A stretch of DNA of 64,000 nucleotides from Sulfurimonas sp. (GCA_021732045.1 JAKFWK010000006.1:1-64000), one strand, 5' to 3'; counted from the stretch's first letter, positions 43,630-53,187 are shown. Translations and numbers: made by a program. Notes: a model not told the origin generated them from the letters alone.

Positions 43630-44274
43630 CTATTTTATGTGCATTATCCACTCATTAAGCGCTGGTTTAAGATCTTCAAGCTCCAACTCATCACCTTTTG
43701 GTATTATCTTTATATCTTTTATTACACTCATGCTTTGTGAAATAACCTCTTTTGTTTGAGCATCAACTAACCGTTTTTCACCCAAAAGTCTAACATCGCC
43801 ATCCATATAAACATTAGCAGAAACTACGCTAAGCCCCAACGATACTGGCGAAAATTGACTCCATTTTTCATCATCTGGATGAACCTCAACAACAGAAATT
43901 GCACTCTCTAACACCAAAGTATCCTCATCGCTTTTCTCAACCAATCTATATTTACCGCTGTTTTGGATGCTTTTTTTATACTCCGCATTCAAATAGTCGC
44001 CTATCTCTTTATAAAGTTTTTTCTGTAACGCAGTTTGCTGTTCTGGCTCAATTGTCGAAATTACCTGCACGGCAGAAACGATAACATTTTTATACTCTTT
44101 TGCACTCTTTTTCAGAACTATCTCATGGTCTGATTTTTTGTTAAAATCTACAAGTTTCTCAAACGATTTATAATCTTTAAAAAAGCCAGAATTCTTTGCC
44201 TGTGGACTTCTGCTCATACATCCACTCATAAAAAAAGCAAGTAAGGCAACTGTCAATATAAACGACAATCTCAT
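43630..44274 (-). CDS. DUF3313-type lipoprotein
   Basis: A 214-residue lipoprotein: a signal ending FFMSGC, so the first mature residue is a lipidated cysteine (lipobox), then a soluble domain with KNVIVSAVQVIS, YLNAEYKKSIQNSGKYRLVEKSDEDTLVLESAISVVEV and PVSLGLSVVSA. This is the DUF3313 pattern. The lipoprotein would sit in the periplasmic face of a membrane. The role is unknown; the gene is cotranscribed with the phosphoesterase downstream. Confidence 0.8.
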   Translation of the reverse strand: MRLSFILTVALLAFFMSGCMSRSPQAKNSGFFKDYKSFEKLVDFNKKSDHEIVLKKSAKEYKNVIVSAVQVISTIEPEQQTALQKKLYKEIGDYLNAEYKKSIQNSGKYRLVEKSDEDTLVLESAISVVEVHPDDEKWSQFSPVSLGLSVVSANVYMDGDVRLLGEKRLVDAQTKEVISQSMSVIKDIKIIPKGDELELEDLKPALNEWIMHIK

Positions 44275-44367
44275 ATTTTTATCCTTTTTTATAAAATAAT
44301 ATCATTATATTTTAATAATATGCGATTTACTGTAAAATTGCACCAACAAATTTAAAGGCTATAAATT

Positions 44368-45726
44368 ATGAGCATTTACAGAGAGTATGATATTCGAGGG
44401 ATTTTTGAGCAGGAACTAAACGAACAAAGTGTTACAAAAATCGGCTATGCGTTAGCTGGCAAAATAGATGGCGAATTTGTTGCGGTTGGATACGATGCAA
44501 GAAGTCACTCTCCTATCCTCTTTGAGTACCTTATCTCTGGACTTAATGCCGGTGGCAAGAAAGTTCTGGATATGGGGATGGTTCCAACTCCTGTGAACTA
44601 CTTTACAAACTATCAGGAATGGAGCGGTATTACTCCATCGGCATCAGTCATGATAACAGGCTCTCACAACCCAAGTGAGTACAACGGTTTTAAAATCACA
44701 ATTGACAAAGCTCCATTTTTCGGCGAAGATATTTATGCTCTGGGAAGAGAATGCGATATCATTAATTTTCCGCCAAAGGCTCCAAGAGAAGTTATTAAAA
44801 TAGATGCTCTCTCAAAATATGTTGATTTTTTAGTTAGTGAATTTTCCCATCTTGCAAGTATGCCGACCCGCATTGTTTATGATTGCGGAAACGGCGTTGC
44901 TGGTGTTGTAACCGAGAGAATTTTTAGTGCTCTAAAACTCAATGCAAAAGGGTTATTTGTCAATCCTGATGGTACATTTCCAAATCACCATCCAGACCCA
45001 TCGGATGAACACAACCTAGAAGATATAAAAAAACTTTTAGCATCTGATGGCGATATCGCTTTTGCTTATGACGGTGATGCCGATAGAATCGCAGTTTTAA
45101 CTCACAAAAACAACATAAAGGGCGATATGATGGCTCTTTTGTACGCTATGAAAATGGACAAGCCGACAGTAATCGGAGAGGTAAAATGCTCTCAGGTTAT
45201 GTATGATGAATTAGAAAAAAGAGGCGCTAAAGCCATTATGTATAAAACTGGTCACTCAAATTTAAAGGTAAAAATGAGAGAGACAAACGCAGATTTGGCT
45301 TGTGAAGTTAGTGGACATATCTTTTTCAAAAATCGCTACTTTGGCTATGATGATGCCATTTACGCAACGCTTAGAATGTTAGAGTTAGTTCATGATGGAA
45401 TTGATTTGGATGCAGAGCTAGCAAAACTGCCTCTTGTTTTCTCAACCGAAGAGATAAAAGTAAAAACAACCGAAGCAGAGAAGTTTAAACTTATGGATAG
45501 AGTAAAAGAGCTTTTAAAAGCTCCTCCTGCCTATCTTCCAGCTATAAAAGATATTATAACTGTTGATGGTGTTCGTATAAACTTTGAAAATGGCTGGGGC
45601 TTGGTGCGAGCTAGCAATACAACACCCATCTTAGTAACTCGCTTTGAATCGACCTCGCAAGAGGATGTAGGACTTTATGAAAAAACCATAAATAAACTAA
45701 TTTTACAAGCCAAGGAAACCCTATGA
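44368..45726 (+). CDS. manB: phosphomannomutase / phosphoglucomutase
   Basis: A 452-residue alpha-D-phosphohexomutase. The phosphoserine loop is TGSHNPSEYNGFK with S99, the Mg site is FAYDGDADRI (about 229-238), the sugar loop is CEVSGH, and the phosphate loop near the C-terminus is RASNTTPILVTRFES. It interconverts hexose 1- and 6-phosphates for cell-surface sugars. Length fits the ManB/AlgC type. Its stop overlaps the pyrC start by four bases. Sugar specificity cannot be read from the sequence. Confidence 0.9.
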   Translation: MSIYREYDIRGIFEQELNEQSVTKIGYALAGKIDGEFVAVGYDARSHSPILFEYLISGLNAGGKKVLDMGMVPTPVNYFTNYQEWSGITPSASVMITGSHNPSEYNGFKITIDKAPFFGEDIYALGRECDIINFPPKAPREVIKIDALSKYVDFLVSEFSHLASMPTRIVYDCGNGVAGVVTERIFSALKLNAKGLFVNPDGTFPNHHPDPSDEHNLEDIKKLLASDGDIAFAYDGDADRIAVLTHKNNIKGDMMALLYAMKMDKPTVIGEVKCSQVMYDELEKRGAKAIMYKTGHSNLKVKMRETNADLACEVSGHIFFKNRYFGYDDAIYATLRMLELVHDGIDLDAELAKLPLVFSTEEIKVKTTEAEKFKLMDRVKELLKAPPAYLPAIKDIITVDGVRINFENGWGLVRASNTTPILVTRFESTSQEDVGLYEKTINKLILQAKETL

Positions 45727-46730
45727 AAACTCACACTCTGCTAATGCCTCTAGATATGCACCTTCATCTTCGCGATGGCGTGATGCTAGAGACCGTCGCA
45801 CCATTAAGTGCTTATAGTTTTAGCGGTGGAATAGTTATGCCAAACTTAGTTCCACCGGTTGAGACGCTAGAGGATGTTAGAGCCTATAAAGAGCGGATTA
45901 TGGCGACGATTCCAAATGACTATTTTGAGCCGTACATGACACTCTTTTACAAAAATTATGATAAAAAGTTTTTAGCTTCCGTGTCTAACGACATTATGGC
46001 AATAAAACTCTATCCAGCTGGTATTACCACTAATTCTGAAGGAGGCGTTTCATCTTTTAATATTGAGGAGATGCGTGAGACTCTTGAAGCTATGAGTATT
46101 TTAGGGATTCCTCTTTGCGTTCACGGCGAGAGCGATGGTTTTGTTATGGATAGAGAAGCAGAGTTTATGAGCGTTTATGAACTTTTGGCTAAAAACTTTC
46201 CTGATTTGAAAATTATTATGGAGCATATCACGACAAAAGAGGCTGTTGAGATGCTGGATAAGTATAAAAATCTCTACGCTACCATAACTGTTCATCATCT
46301 CATCATAACGCTTGATGATGTTGTCGGCGGAATGATGATGCCACATAACTTCTGTAAACCAATCGCCAAGCGACCAGAGGACAAAGAGGCGCTTCTGAGT
46401 GTAGCACTAAACGCTCATCCCAAAGTAATGTTTGGTTCAGATTCAGCGCCTCATCCTCAAGATAAAAAAGAGTCCGCTGGATGTGCAGCTGGAGTTTTTA
46501 GCGCTCCCATCGCTCTTCAACTACTATGTGATGTTTTTGAAAAGCATAACAAACTAGAAAATCTTCAAACTTTTGTGAGCGATAATGCACAAAGCATCTA
46601 TAAAATCTGCCCAGAGTTCAAAGAGATAATCTTAGAAAAAAGAGACTTTATTGTACCAAATATCTATGGAACTGTTGTTCCGATGTACGCTGGAAAAACC
46701 ATCAACTGGGCAATCCAAAGCGTTGAATAA
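45723..46730 (+). CDS. pyrC: dihydroorotase
   Basis: A 335-residue class II dihydroorotase of pyrimidine synthesis. The metal motif MHLHLRDG is at 12-19 (H13, H15), IKLYPAGIT has the carbamylated lysine (near residue 98), HGE is near 138, MEHITT near 172, and the final aspartate is in FGSDSAPH. Length is normal. It overlaps the preceding mutase by four bases and is overlapped at its end by the start of a response regulator, so the three are cotranscribed. Confidence 0.94.
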   Translation: MKTHTLLMPLDMHLHLRDGVMLETVAPLSAYSFSGGIVMPNLVPPVETLEDVRAYKERIMATIPNDYFEPYMTLFYKNYDKKFLASVSNDIMAIKLYPAGITTNSEGGVSSFNIEEMRETLEAMSILGIPLCVHGESDGFVMDREAEFMSVYELLAKNFPDLKIIMEHITTKEAVEMLDKYKNLYATITVHHLIITLDDVVGGMMMPHNFCKPIAKRPEDKEALLSVALNAHPKVMFGSDSAPHPQDKKESAGCAAGVFSAPIALQLLCDVFEKHNKLENLQTFVSDNAQSIYKICPEFKEIILEKRDFIVPNIYGTVVPMYAGKTINWAIQSVE

Positions 46731-47373
46731 AATCTTACTTCTTGAAGATGATGTCCTTTTTGCAGAGACTCTTGTAGATTTTTTAGAAGAGAGTGGCTTT
46801 GGTGTTATTCATTGCGCAAATGGTCAAAGTGCTCTAGATACAACATTTGAGCAAAAGTTTGACCTCTATCTACTGGACATAGCCGTTCCCCTTGTGGACG
46901 GCGTAACCCTCCTAAGAGAGCTAAGAGAATCAAACGACACAACTCCTACTATCTTTTTAACATCCCACAAAGACAAAGAAGTTTTAAAAAAGAGCTATGA
47001 GAGCGGCGGCGATGATTTTGTTACGAAGCCATTTGATGCAAATGAACTTATATTTCGCATAAATGCGATTTTAAAACGAACAAATAAGATAAATAGATTC
47101 TCAGACTTACTTTATCACGACGAAACTCATAAACGAATTCTATATAAAAATACGGAGATTGAGCTCTCTAAAAAAGAGTACGACCTTCTTCTTCTACTTA
47201 TGAAACACTCTGGCAAAACTGTACCAAAAGAGCTTATCTTAAACGAACTATGGAGCAGTTCACAAAGCACTAGCGATGGAGCAGTAAGGGTTTACATCAA
47301 CCGCATCAAACAGCTTCTGCCTGAGATAAACATAGAAAATATCCGTGGAATCGGTTACAAACTTGTTTCATAA
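46723..47373 (+). CDS. OmpR-type response regulator
   Basis: A 216-residue regulator. I place the start at a TTG (46723) because it directly precedes the receiver sequence NKILLLEDD; longer frames would be out of the ordinary. The receiver has acidic pocket LEDD (8-10), phosphoacceptor D52 in YLLDIAVP, and VTKPFD near 100. The winged helix (about 130-216) includes KKEYDLLLLLM and RVYINRIKQLLPEINIENIRGIGYKLV. It overlaps pyrC by eight bases and the kinase by 29 bases, so translation is coupled. Confidence 0.85.
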   Translation: MNKILLLEDDVLFAETLVDFLEESGFGVIHCANGQSALDTTFEQKFDLYLLDIAVPLVDGVTLLRELRESNDTTPTIFLTSHKDKEVLKKSYESGGDDFVTKPFDANELIFRINAILKRTNKINRFSDLLYHDETHKRILYKNTEIELSKKEYDLLLLLMKHSGKTVPKELILNELWSSSQSTSDGAVRVYINRIKQLLPEINIENIRGIGYKLVS

Positions 47374-48193
47374 CCACCGCATAAATATTTTTATCTACTA
47401 CACCCTAACGGCTGTTTCACTTTTGGGTATTTTATACTACTCTTTGATAGTTTTAGAGACAAAAAACTACCCAGTTCTACTTCTTGTTTTAATAAACCTA
47501 GTTATTTTTGCTGGAGTTATTATCTCCAAGCTATCAGTTGACCCACTTTTAGAGCATATTACAAACCTGCAAAACCTCTCAAAAGAGACTCTTCATGAGT
47601 TAAATCTTCCAATCAGCACCATCACAACAAACATAGAGATGATAAAAAAGAGCCTAAATGACCCAAAAGATTTGAAGCGGATTCAGCGGATTCAGAGTGC
47701 TTGTGATATGCTAAAAGAGCGTTACAATGAACTTGACTACATGATAAAACTCCAAAGTTCAAGTGTGGTTCACGAGGAGATTCAACTTTGTAAGCTCGTT
47801 CAAAGCAGAGTTGATTTTCTCTCTCCTATCTACTCTCAAGTAGAGTTTGAGCTAAATCTAACCTCAACAAAGGTACTAAACGATAAGATTGGATTATCAA
47901 AAGTCATAGATAATCTTATTGACAATGGTATCAAATTTTCACAAAGCGTTAATAAAATCAGTGTAAAATTAGAGGCAAATACTCTATCCATACAAGATTA
48001 TGGTTGCGGGATGGACGAAGTAGAGCTTTTGAGTGTTTTTGACAGCTACTATCAAAACAATAAAGATATACGAGGTTTTGGTATTGGACTTAGCATGGTA
48101 AAGAGATTTTGTGACACAAACGACATTTTATTGAACTTCAAATCAAAACCAAATGTTGGTACAACAGTTACACTTAAATTTAAGGAGAGTTAA
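47345..48193 (+). CDS. small membrane histidine kinase without a sensor domain
   Basis: A 282-residue kinase with two helices (about 14-36 and 42-62) joined by a very short loop, then HisKA with H84 in TLHELNLPIS, and HATPase with NLIDNGIKFS, DYGCGMD and GFGIGLSMV. With no periplasmic domain it is an intramembrane-sensing type. The start is a GTG inside the regulator gene; a TTG 18 bases later is an alternative. It is the cognate kinase of the preceding regulator, by overlap. Signal unknown. Confidence 0.85.
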   Translation: MESVTNLFHNHRINIFIYYTLTAVSLLGILYYSLIVLETKNYPVLLLVLINLVIFAGVIISKLSVDPLLEHITNLQNLSKETLHELNLPISTITTNIEMIKKSLNDPKDLKRIQRIQSACDMLKERYNELDYMIKLQSSSVVHEEIQLCKLVQSRVDFLSPIYSQVEFELNLTSTKVLNDKIGLSKVIDNLIDNGIKFSQSVNKISVKLEANTLSIQDYGCGMDEVELLSVFDSYYQNNKDIRGFGIGLSMVKRFCDTNDILLNFKSKPNVGTTVTLKFKES

Positions 48194-48642
48194 TGCAGGA
48201 TAATTTTTTAGTTTACGCAGAAAAAGGTATTGATTACGGAGTTATGGGGCTTTTAGTGCTTATGAGCGTTGTCACGGTTTGGCTTTTTATAGAGAGAATG
48301 ATGTTTTATGCAAGCATTCGTTCAAGCGACTATGAACACAGAGACACTCTCGAGATGGATTTAACGGACAACATTAGCGTCATCAGCACCATCGGCTCAA
48401 ATGCTCCCTATGTCGGACTCTTAGGAACGGTTCTTGGAATTATGCTTACTTTTTACACAATGGGTGACGCCGGAGCAGTTGATGCCAAAAAAATTATGAC
48501 AGGCCTAGCTCTTGCTCTAAAAGCCACCGCCATGGGTCTTGTTGTTGCTATGCCAGCCATCGTTGCTTACTCTATACTTCTGCGAAAAGTGGAAAAAATA
48601 CTCACAGTTTTTGATGTAGCTCAAGATAAAAAAAGCAACTAA
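48193..48642 (+). CDS. exbB: ExbB/TolQ-type proton channel protein
   Basis: A 149-residue inner-membrane protein with three helices. The conserved ISTIGSNAPYVGLLGTVLGIMLTF and ALALKATAMGLVVAMPAIVAY segments (quoted by ends only) mark MotA/TolQ/ExbB proteins. With ExbD it converts proton motive force into motion of TonB or TolA. The short length is usual in epsilonproteobacteria. An AAGGAGAG site precedes the ATG, which overlaps the kinase stop (TAATG). No tonB is in the window. Confidence 0.88.
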   Translation: MQDNFLVYAEKGIDYGVMGLLVLMSVVTVWLFIERMMFYASIRSSDYEHRDTLEMDLTDNISVISTIGSNAPYVGLLGTVLGIMLTFYTMGDAGAVDAKKIMTGLALALKATAMGLVVAMPAIVAYSILLRKVEKILTVFDVAQDKKSN

Positions 48643-48643
48643 A

Positions 48644-49039
48644 ATGGTGAAATTTAAAAAACAGCGAAAAAGATTTGATGAGATAAATGTTATTCCGTTC
48701 ATTGACATTATGCTCGTTCTTTTAGTTATGGTTTTAACAACAGCGACGTTCATAAACCAAGGCATCATTCCAGTTGATCTACCAACCGCAAAAGGCAGCA
48801 CAAAAGAAGAAAACAAAAAAGAGGTAACTATTTATGTTGATGCAAAAGGCGAGATTCATTTTCAGAATGAAAAAGTTGATTTAGTGGCACTAGAGAAGAG
48901 ACTCTCCGATATCTCAAGAGATCAAACGGTAATTTTAAGAAGCGATAAAGAGTCTAAATTTCAAGATTTTGTGAGTGTTATGGATATACTCAAGCGCTTA
49001 AAGCACGAACAGCTCTACATAGTGACAAAAGAGAATTAG
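48644..49039 (+). CDS. exbD: ExbD/TolR-type energy-transducing protein
   Basis: A 131-residue protein with one N-terminal helix and a periplasmic domain. FDEINVIPFIDIMLVLLVMVLTT contains the proton-carrying aspartate (in FIDIMLVL), and DLPTAKG follows. It forms the energised complex with ExbB, two bases upstream. The pair probably drives a TonB-dependent receptor elsewhere, or the Tol system. Translation seems coupled to exbB because no strong ribosome binding site is present. Confidence 0.88.
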   Translation: MVKFKKQRKRFDEINVIPFIDIMLVLLVMVLTTATFINQGIIPVDLPTAKGSTKEENKKEVTIYVDAKGEIHFQNEKVDLVALEKRLSDISRDQTVILRSDKESKFQDFVSVMDILKRLKHEQLYIVTKEN

Positions 49040-49066
49040 TAGCAAAAAATTAACATATAATTTTCA

Positions 49067-49345
49067 CTACGAGTCCATTTTACCAATAGCACACGAGACA
49101 AAACTTTTTGCACCCATAGTAAATTTTTCTATTTTGCTTAACTCATCCGTAGTGAGCGGATAACCGAGTGCTCTTAGCTTTTGGCTTAGCATTTGTATCT
49201 CACTCTCTTTTACCTCCAGAGTAATCTTTCTTGGATCAGACTCCAAATCAACCTCAACCTCTCCAAAATCCTCAGCCAAACTTTTTTTAAGGGTATTGGC
49301 ACATCCACCACACTTAACATTTAGTATCTCAAAAGTTTGTCTCAT
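49067..49345 (-). CDS. small heavy-metal-binding (HMA) protein
   Basis: A 92-residue cytoplasmic protein with a CopZ-type heavy-metal-associated domain: the binding loop VKCGGCANTLKK has C12 and C15, followed by the expected strand FGEVEVDLESDPRKITLEV. The C-terminal 25 residues extend past the domain and end FVSCAIGKMDS with an additional cysteine. Such proteins carry Cu(I) or another soft metal. A methionine usually precedes the first cysteine; here the position is V-K. Neighbours give no partner ATPase. Confidence 0.85.
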   Translation of the reverse strand: MRQTFEILNVKCGGCANTLKKSLAEDFGEVEVDLESDPRKITLEVKESEIQMLSQKLRALGYPLTTDELSKIEKFTMGAKSFVSCAIGKMDS

Positions 49346-49373
49346 AATCTATCCTTTGTTGGTATTGTAAGAG

Positions 49374-49613
49374 CTAGTAAGCTTTATCCAACAGCTTTAG
49401 CTTATTACTTAAGTTATCATCTTTTTGTATAACCTGCTCTCTTTTTTCTATCTTTGCTGTGTTGTTTTGCTCAATACTAAAAACTTTTTTTTCAACCTTA
49501 GAGACATCATAAAAAAGCGTACTTGCTATAAAAAAAAGTATCATAATAACCACAACGCTAACATAAAGCAGTATGTAGTTTTTTATGTGACCTGACTCAA
49601 ATGGATTTTGCAT
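49374..49613 (-). CDS. small single-pass membrane protein
   Basis: A 79-residue protein with one strong helix (about 14-37) and a charged C-terminal part (KVEKKVFSIEQNNTAKIEKREQVIQ) that looks like a periplasmic coiled coil. I do not recognise it. It is 28 bases before the metal-binding gene on the same strand and probably cotranscribed. Function unknown. Confidence 0.6.
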   Translation of the reverse strand: MQNPFESGHIKNYILLYVSVVVIMILFFIASTLFYDVSKVEKKVFSIEQNNTAKIEKREQVIQKDDNLSNKLKLLDKAY

Positions 49614-49755
49614 TTTCTCTCTTTTTCTGTTTCTGTAAGATTATACAAAAAAAGAACGGCGAAGCAGGTTAATCAAAGATTAAAAACCAATTCTTAAGAT
49701 TGTATAATCGGTTTGGTTTGGTATAATATAATTCAAAAAAAATTAAGGAATATTG

Positions 49756-50265
49756 ATGCAAACAACTCTATTTAAAGGCACGACAGTAAAATTAGCTGGA
49801 AACGCAATCAGTGTAGGGGACAAAGCACCAGTTGTTAGTGCAGTTGGAACTGATTTAAAAGCTGTTTTTGTTGGAGGAGCAAAAGATAAAATTCAACTCA
49901 TCATCACACTGCCTTCGCTTGACACGGATATATGCGCCTCAGAGACAAGAAGATTTAATGAAGATGTAAACAATCTTGATATTTGCGAAACAACAGTTAT
50001 ATCAATGGATTTACCTTTCGCATCAGAGAGATTTTGCACAACAAGCGGCATTGAAAATCTAACTGTTGCAAGCGATTATATAGATAAAGATGTCAGCAGA
50101 GCGTATGGGGTTTTGATGGATGACAACGCATTAAAAGGGTTAAGCGCAAGAGCTGTTTTTGTAGTTGATAGAAGCGGAGTCATTGTCTACAAAGAGATTG
50201 TAAAAGAGGTAACCTCTGAGCCAAACTATGAAGCGGCTCTTGAAGCTATAAAAGAAGCTAGATAA
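49756..50265 (+). CDS. tpx: thiol peroxidase
   Basis: A 169-residue peroxiredoxin of the Tpx (atypical 2-Cys) group. The peroxidatic cysteine is C60 in LPSLDTDICASETRRFN and the resolving one C94 in ASERFCTTSGIENL, at the usual positions. It reduces peroxides with electrons from thioredoxin. I use the ATG at 49756, five bases after an AAGGAA site; a TTG three bases earlier is less likely. It ends at a strong terminator shared with groEL. Confidence 0.95.
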   Translation: MQTTLFKGTTVKLAGNAISVGDKAPVVSAVGTDLKAVFVGGAKDKIQLIITLPSLDTDICASETRRFNEDVNNLDICETTVISMDLPFASERFCTTSGIENLTVASDYIDKDVSRAYGVLMDDNALKGLSARAVFVVDRSGVIVYKEIVKEVTSEPNYEAALEAIKEAR

Positions 50266-50270
50266 AAAAA

Positions 50271-50295
50271 TTAAGCCACATTTTGTGTGGCTTAA
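50271..50295. terminator. bidirectional terminator between tpx and groEL
   Basis: TTAAGCCACA/TGTGGCTTAA, a 10-base perfect stem with a five-base loop. Seven A's directly to its left give a U-run on the minus strand, so it is a strong rho-independent terminator for groEL. Confidence 0.9.
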
Positions 50296-50297
50296 AA

Positions 50298-51926
50298 CTA
50301 CATCATTCCAGGCATACCCTGCATTCCAGCATTCATATCATTTTTAGATTTGTCTTCAGGTATCTCAAAAATTGCCGCTTCGGTTGTTAAAAGCAGGCTT
50401 GAAACAGAAGTAGCATTCACAAGAGCAACACGAGCAACTTTTAGTGGGTCAATGATTCCTGCTTCAAACATATCAACATATTCGCCTGTTGCTGCATTAA
50501 AACCTACATTTGCACTTGTTGCATTCTCAACCGCATTCACAACTACGCCGGCATCATATCCAGCGTTCTGCGCAATCTGCTTCATAGGCGCTTTGATGGC
50601 ACGAAGAATGATTTCACAACCTATCTTCTGGTCTCCAGAAAGTTCAAGATTAACTTTGGCGCCAGCACGAACAAGAGCAGCTCCACCACCAATAATAATT
50701 CCCTCTTCAACAGCCGCTTTTGTAGCTGATAGCGCATCATCAACGCGATCTTTTCTCTCTTTCATCTCAGTCTCAGTCGCAGCGCCAACTTTTATAACAG
50801 CCACACCACCGCTAAGTTTTGCCAATCGCTCTTGAAGTTTCTCTTTGTCATACTCACTGCTTGTTGCATCTATTTGAACTTTAATCTCTGCTATTCTTGA
50901 TTTTACTGACTCAGATGAACCAGCACCATTTACTATAACAGTATTATCTTTATCAATAATAATACGAGAAGCTTGACCCAACATTGCTATTGTAGCGCCC
51001 TCAAGCGTGTGCCCCGTCTCCTCAGAGATTACCACACCAGCAGTTAAAATCGCAATATCTTGAAGCATCGCCTTTCTTCTATCGCCAAAACCAGGGGCTT
51101 TAACGGCAGATATATTTAAAACTCCACGAAGTTTATTTACAACCAAAGTTGAGAGAGCCTCGCCCTCAACATCCTCAGCAATTATCAAAAGTGGACGAGA
51201 AGTTTTTTGAACCTGCTCTAAAACTGGAAGCAGATCTTTGAGTGAAGATACTTTACTGTCGCAGAGTAAAACCCAAGGATTATCAATCTCAGCAACCATC
51301 TTTTCTGTATTTGTTATGAAATATGGACTCAAATAACCTCTATCAAACTGCATACCCTCAACAACGATAAGCTCATCAGAGATACCTTTAGCTTCCTCAA
51401 CAGTTATAACGCCATCTTGACCAACTTTTTCCATAGCTTCTGCAATCATATTTCCAATTTGCTCATCAGAGTTTGCAGAGATTGAAGCAACTTGTGCTAT
51501 ATCTTGTTTACCATTTACAGCTTTTGAAGATGCTTTTAGATTCACTAAGATTGCTTCGCAAGCCTTATCCATACCACGCTTTATCTCAACTGGATTTGCT
51601 CCGGCAGTTATATTTCTAAGTCCTTCAGTAAATATTGCATTTGCTAGAACAGTAGCCGTTGTTGTGCCATCTCCTGCCTCATCAGCAGTATTTGAAGCAA
51701 CCTGCTTTACAAGCTGAGCACCCATGTTTTCCATCGTGTCTTTAAGCTCAATCTCACGAGCAACAGTAACACCATCTTTTGTTATTATCGGACTCCCGTA
51801 ACTTTTTTGTATTAAAACATTACGACCACGAGGCCCCATCGTTACTTTAACGGCATCTGTTAATTTCGCAACTCCACGAGCAAGAGCATTTCTTGCATTA
51901 TCTGAAAATATTATCTCTTTTGACAT
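50298..51926 (-). CDS. groL: chaperonin GroEL
   Basis: The 60-kDa chaperonin subunit, 542 residues, that folds proteins in its ring cavity with [32 protein letters not shown], and the C-terminal Gly/Met-rich GMQGMPGMM tail are typical. It is second in the groES-groEL operon, with 136 bases between them, longer than usual. Positions that bind ATP (GDGTTT near 85) are intact. Confidence 0.98.
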   Translation of the reverse strand: MSKEIIFSDNARNALARGVAKLTDAVKVTMGPRGRNVLIQKSYGSPIITKDGVTVAREIELKDTMENMGAQLVKQVASNTADEAGDGTTTATVLANAIFTEGLRNITAGANPVEIKRGMDKACEAILVNLKASSKAVNGKQDIAQVASISANSDEQIGNMIAEAMEKVGQDGVITVEEAKGISDELIVVEGMQFDRGYLSPYFITNTEKMVAEIDNPWVLLCDSKVSSLKDLLPVLEQVQKTSRPLLIIAEDVEGEALSTLVVNKLRGVLNISAVKAPGFGDRRKAMLQDIAILTAGVVISEETGHTLEGATIAMLGQASRIIIDKDNTVIVNGAGSSESVKSRIAEIKVQIDATSSEYDKEKLQERLAKLSGGVAVIKVGAATETEMKERKDRVDDALSATKAAVEEGIIIGGGAALVRAGAKVNLELSGDQKIGCEIILRAIKAPMKQIAQNAGYDAGVVVNAVENATSANVGFNAATGEYVDMFEAGIIDPLKVARVALVNATSVSSLLLTTEAAIFEIPEDKSKNDMNAGMQGMPGMM

Positions 51927-52062
51927 ATTGATTCCTTTATTTTATTATTATTTACAAGAGAACAGCCGCCATAAATGAGCAGCAAATCCCCGTCTTTTTA
52001 ACATCTAGCAAATGTAACCCAAACTTTGAACTGCTTTATGCCTATCGGCCAATCTCTAAAAA

Positions 52063-52323
52063 TTATTTTACTATTCCAAAAACATCTTCCGTGTTTATTA
52101 CTATAAATTTTTCGCCATTCAATGATATTTCACTGCCTGAATATTTTGCAAAAACTACTATATTGCCGCATGAAATATCACTTACCTCTTGACTAACTGC
52201 CACAACTTCACCTCTTGACGGTTTTTCTTGAGCATTATCAGGAATAATGATACCGCTAGCCGTAGTGTTTGACTCTTCGATTCTTTTTATTAAAACTCTT
52301 TTACCTAATGGTTGAAAATTCAT
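52063..52323 (-). CDS. groS: co-chaperonin GroES
   Basis: The 10-kDa lid of the GroEL cavity, 86 residues: [15 protein letters not shown] at the N-terminus, the mobile loop [18 protein letters not shown] with the GroEL-binding III, and [17 protein letters not shown] at the end. First gene of the operon; a good AAGGAG site precedes the ATG. Confidence 0.96.
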   Translation of the reverse strand: MNFQPLGKRVLIKRIEESNTTASGIIIPDNAQEKPSRGEVVAVSQEVSDISCGNIVVFAKYSGSEISLNGEKFIVINTEDVFGIVK

Positions 52324-52558
52324 ATAAACTCCTTATGAAATATAATTTACAAGCGCAATACTACTCAAAAAAAGGCAACAATGTCAATATCTTTAGCCTT
52401 AAAGACTAAAGGTTACTAACAAAATACACTCAATAAACTTTAGTATATTAAATATACATAATTAATATATATGAAATTTTTATTAATTTAATTATTTCTA
52501 TATAGTCTTAGGTAAGTTAAAGTTTAGCAAATGTATAATTCCGCTCTTACAAACAGAT
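52324..52558. promoter_or_regulatory. divergent region: groESL promoter and tRNA promoter
   Basis: No gene in these 235 bases. On the minus strand a TTGACA-18 bases-TAGTAT pair (about 52361-52390) could drive groESL. On the plus strand an extended -10 TGTATAAT (52532-52539) lies 20 bases before tRNA-Met. I find no CIRCE element, and only one HAIR half-site (ACTCAAA, 52363-52369). Confidence 0.5.
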
Positions 52559-52635
52559 GTCAGGGTAGCTCAGCTGGTTAGAGCACTGGTCTCATAAGCC
52601 GGGGGTCGGGGGTTCGAGTCCCCCCTCTGACACCA
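52559..52635 (+). tRNA. tRNA-Met (CAT)
   Basis: A 77-base tRNA with a seven-base-pair acceptor (GTCAGGG/CTCTGAC, one G-U), D loop, CAT anticodon (52593-52595), variable region, TTCGAGTC T-loop and encoded CCA. A paired first base (G1-C72) argues against the initiator; an elongator Met or an Ile2 (lysidine) isoacceptor is possible. Confidence 0.92.
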
Positions 52636-52656
52636 CTTGTTAGTATTGTTAAACAT

Positions 52657-52731
52657 TCCGAATTAGCTCAGCGGTAGAGTAGGTGACTGTTAATCACTTG
52701 GCCACTGGTTCGAATCCAGTATTCGGAGCCA
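52657..52731 (+). tRNA. tRNA-Asn (GTT)
   Basis: A 75-base tRNA with acceptor TCCGAAT/ATTCGGA, GTT anticodon (52689-52691) in loop CTGTTAA, TTCGAATC T-loop and encoded CCA. It follows tRNA-Met by 21 bases and is probably in the same transcript. Confidence 0.95.
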
Positions 52732-52914
52732 CCACATTTATAACCTCACAAACAAGCACTTTTAATCAATTAACTCGGCTCTCGGTGTCGTTTTAGTGCT
52801 ATTTAGTGCACTACTATTTTCCAAGAATGTAACCCTTTTCTTATTGTGTTTTTTAATATCTAAACAGTAATCTTGATACCATTTCAAAAGTAAAATTATA
52901 CATTGTGGGAGCTG

Positions 52915-53187
52915 ATGATAAAAACTACCTTCTTAATCTTTTTTACCATATTTGCAACAATAAGTTTATGTTCAGATGTAAAGTGGATTCCCATCAAACC
53001 AATAAGCACAAATGAGTCTCAAAAACAAGATACAAATAAATCTAAAACTGGGACAGTGCTCACAAATGGTTCCATTAGCGGAATCAAAGTTATTGAGTAT
53101 CTGCTGGATTATAAAAAAGGCAAAGAGAGTCTAGATGAGAGAAATAACAAAAATTGGTATATTCTTGACACAAAAGAAGAAAATTAA
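52915..53187 (+). CDS. small secreted hypothetical protein
   Basis: A 90-residue protein from the ATG at 52915, which follows a TGGGAGCT site. It has a signal sequence (MIKTTFLIFFTIFATISLCS) and a short polar, lysine-rich mature part with VLTNGSISGIKVIEYLLDYKKGK. I do not recognise a family. It lies downstream of the tRNAs on the same strand. Periplasmic location is predicted; function unknown. Confidence 0.6.
   Translation: MIKTTFLIFFTIFATISLCSDVKWIPIKPISTNESQKQDTNKSKTGTVLTNGSISGIKVIEYLLDYKKGKESLDERNNKNWYILDTKEEN

Noticed and set aside
50350..50835. Plus-strand 161-residue frame opposite groEL
   Set aside because: groEL is certain on the minus strand; long antisense frames are common in conserved genes.
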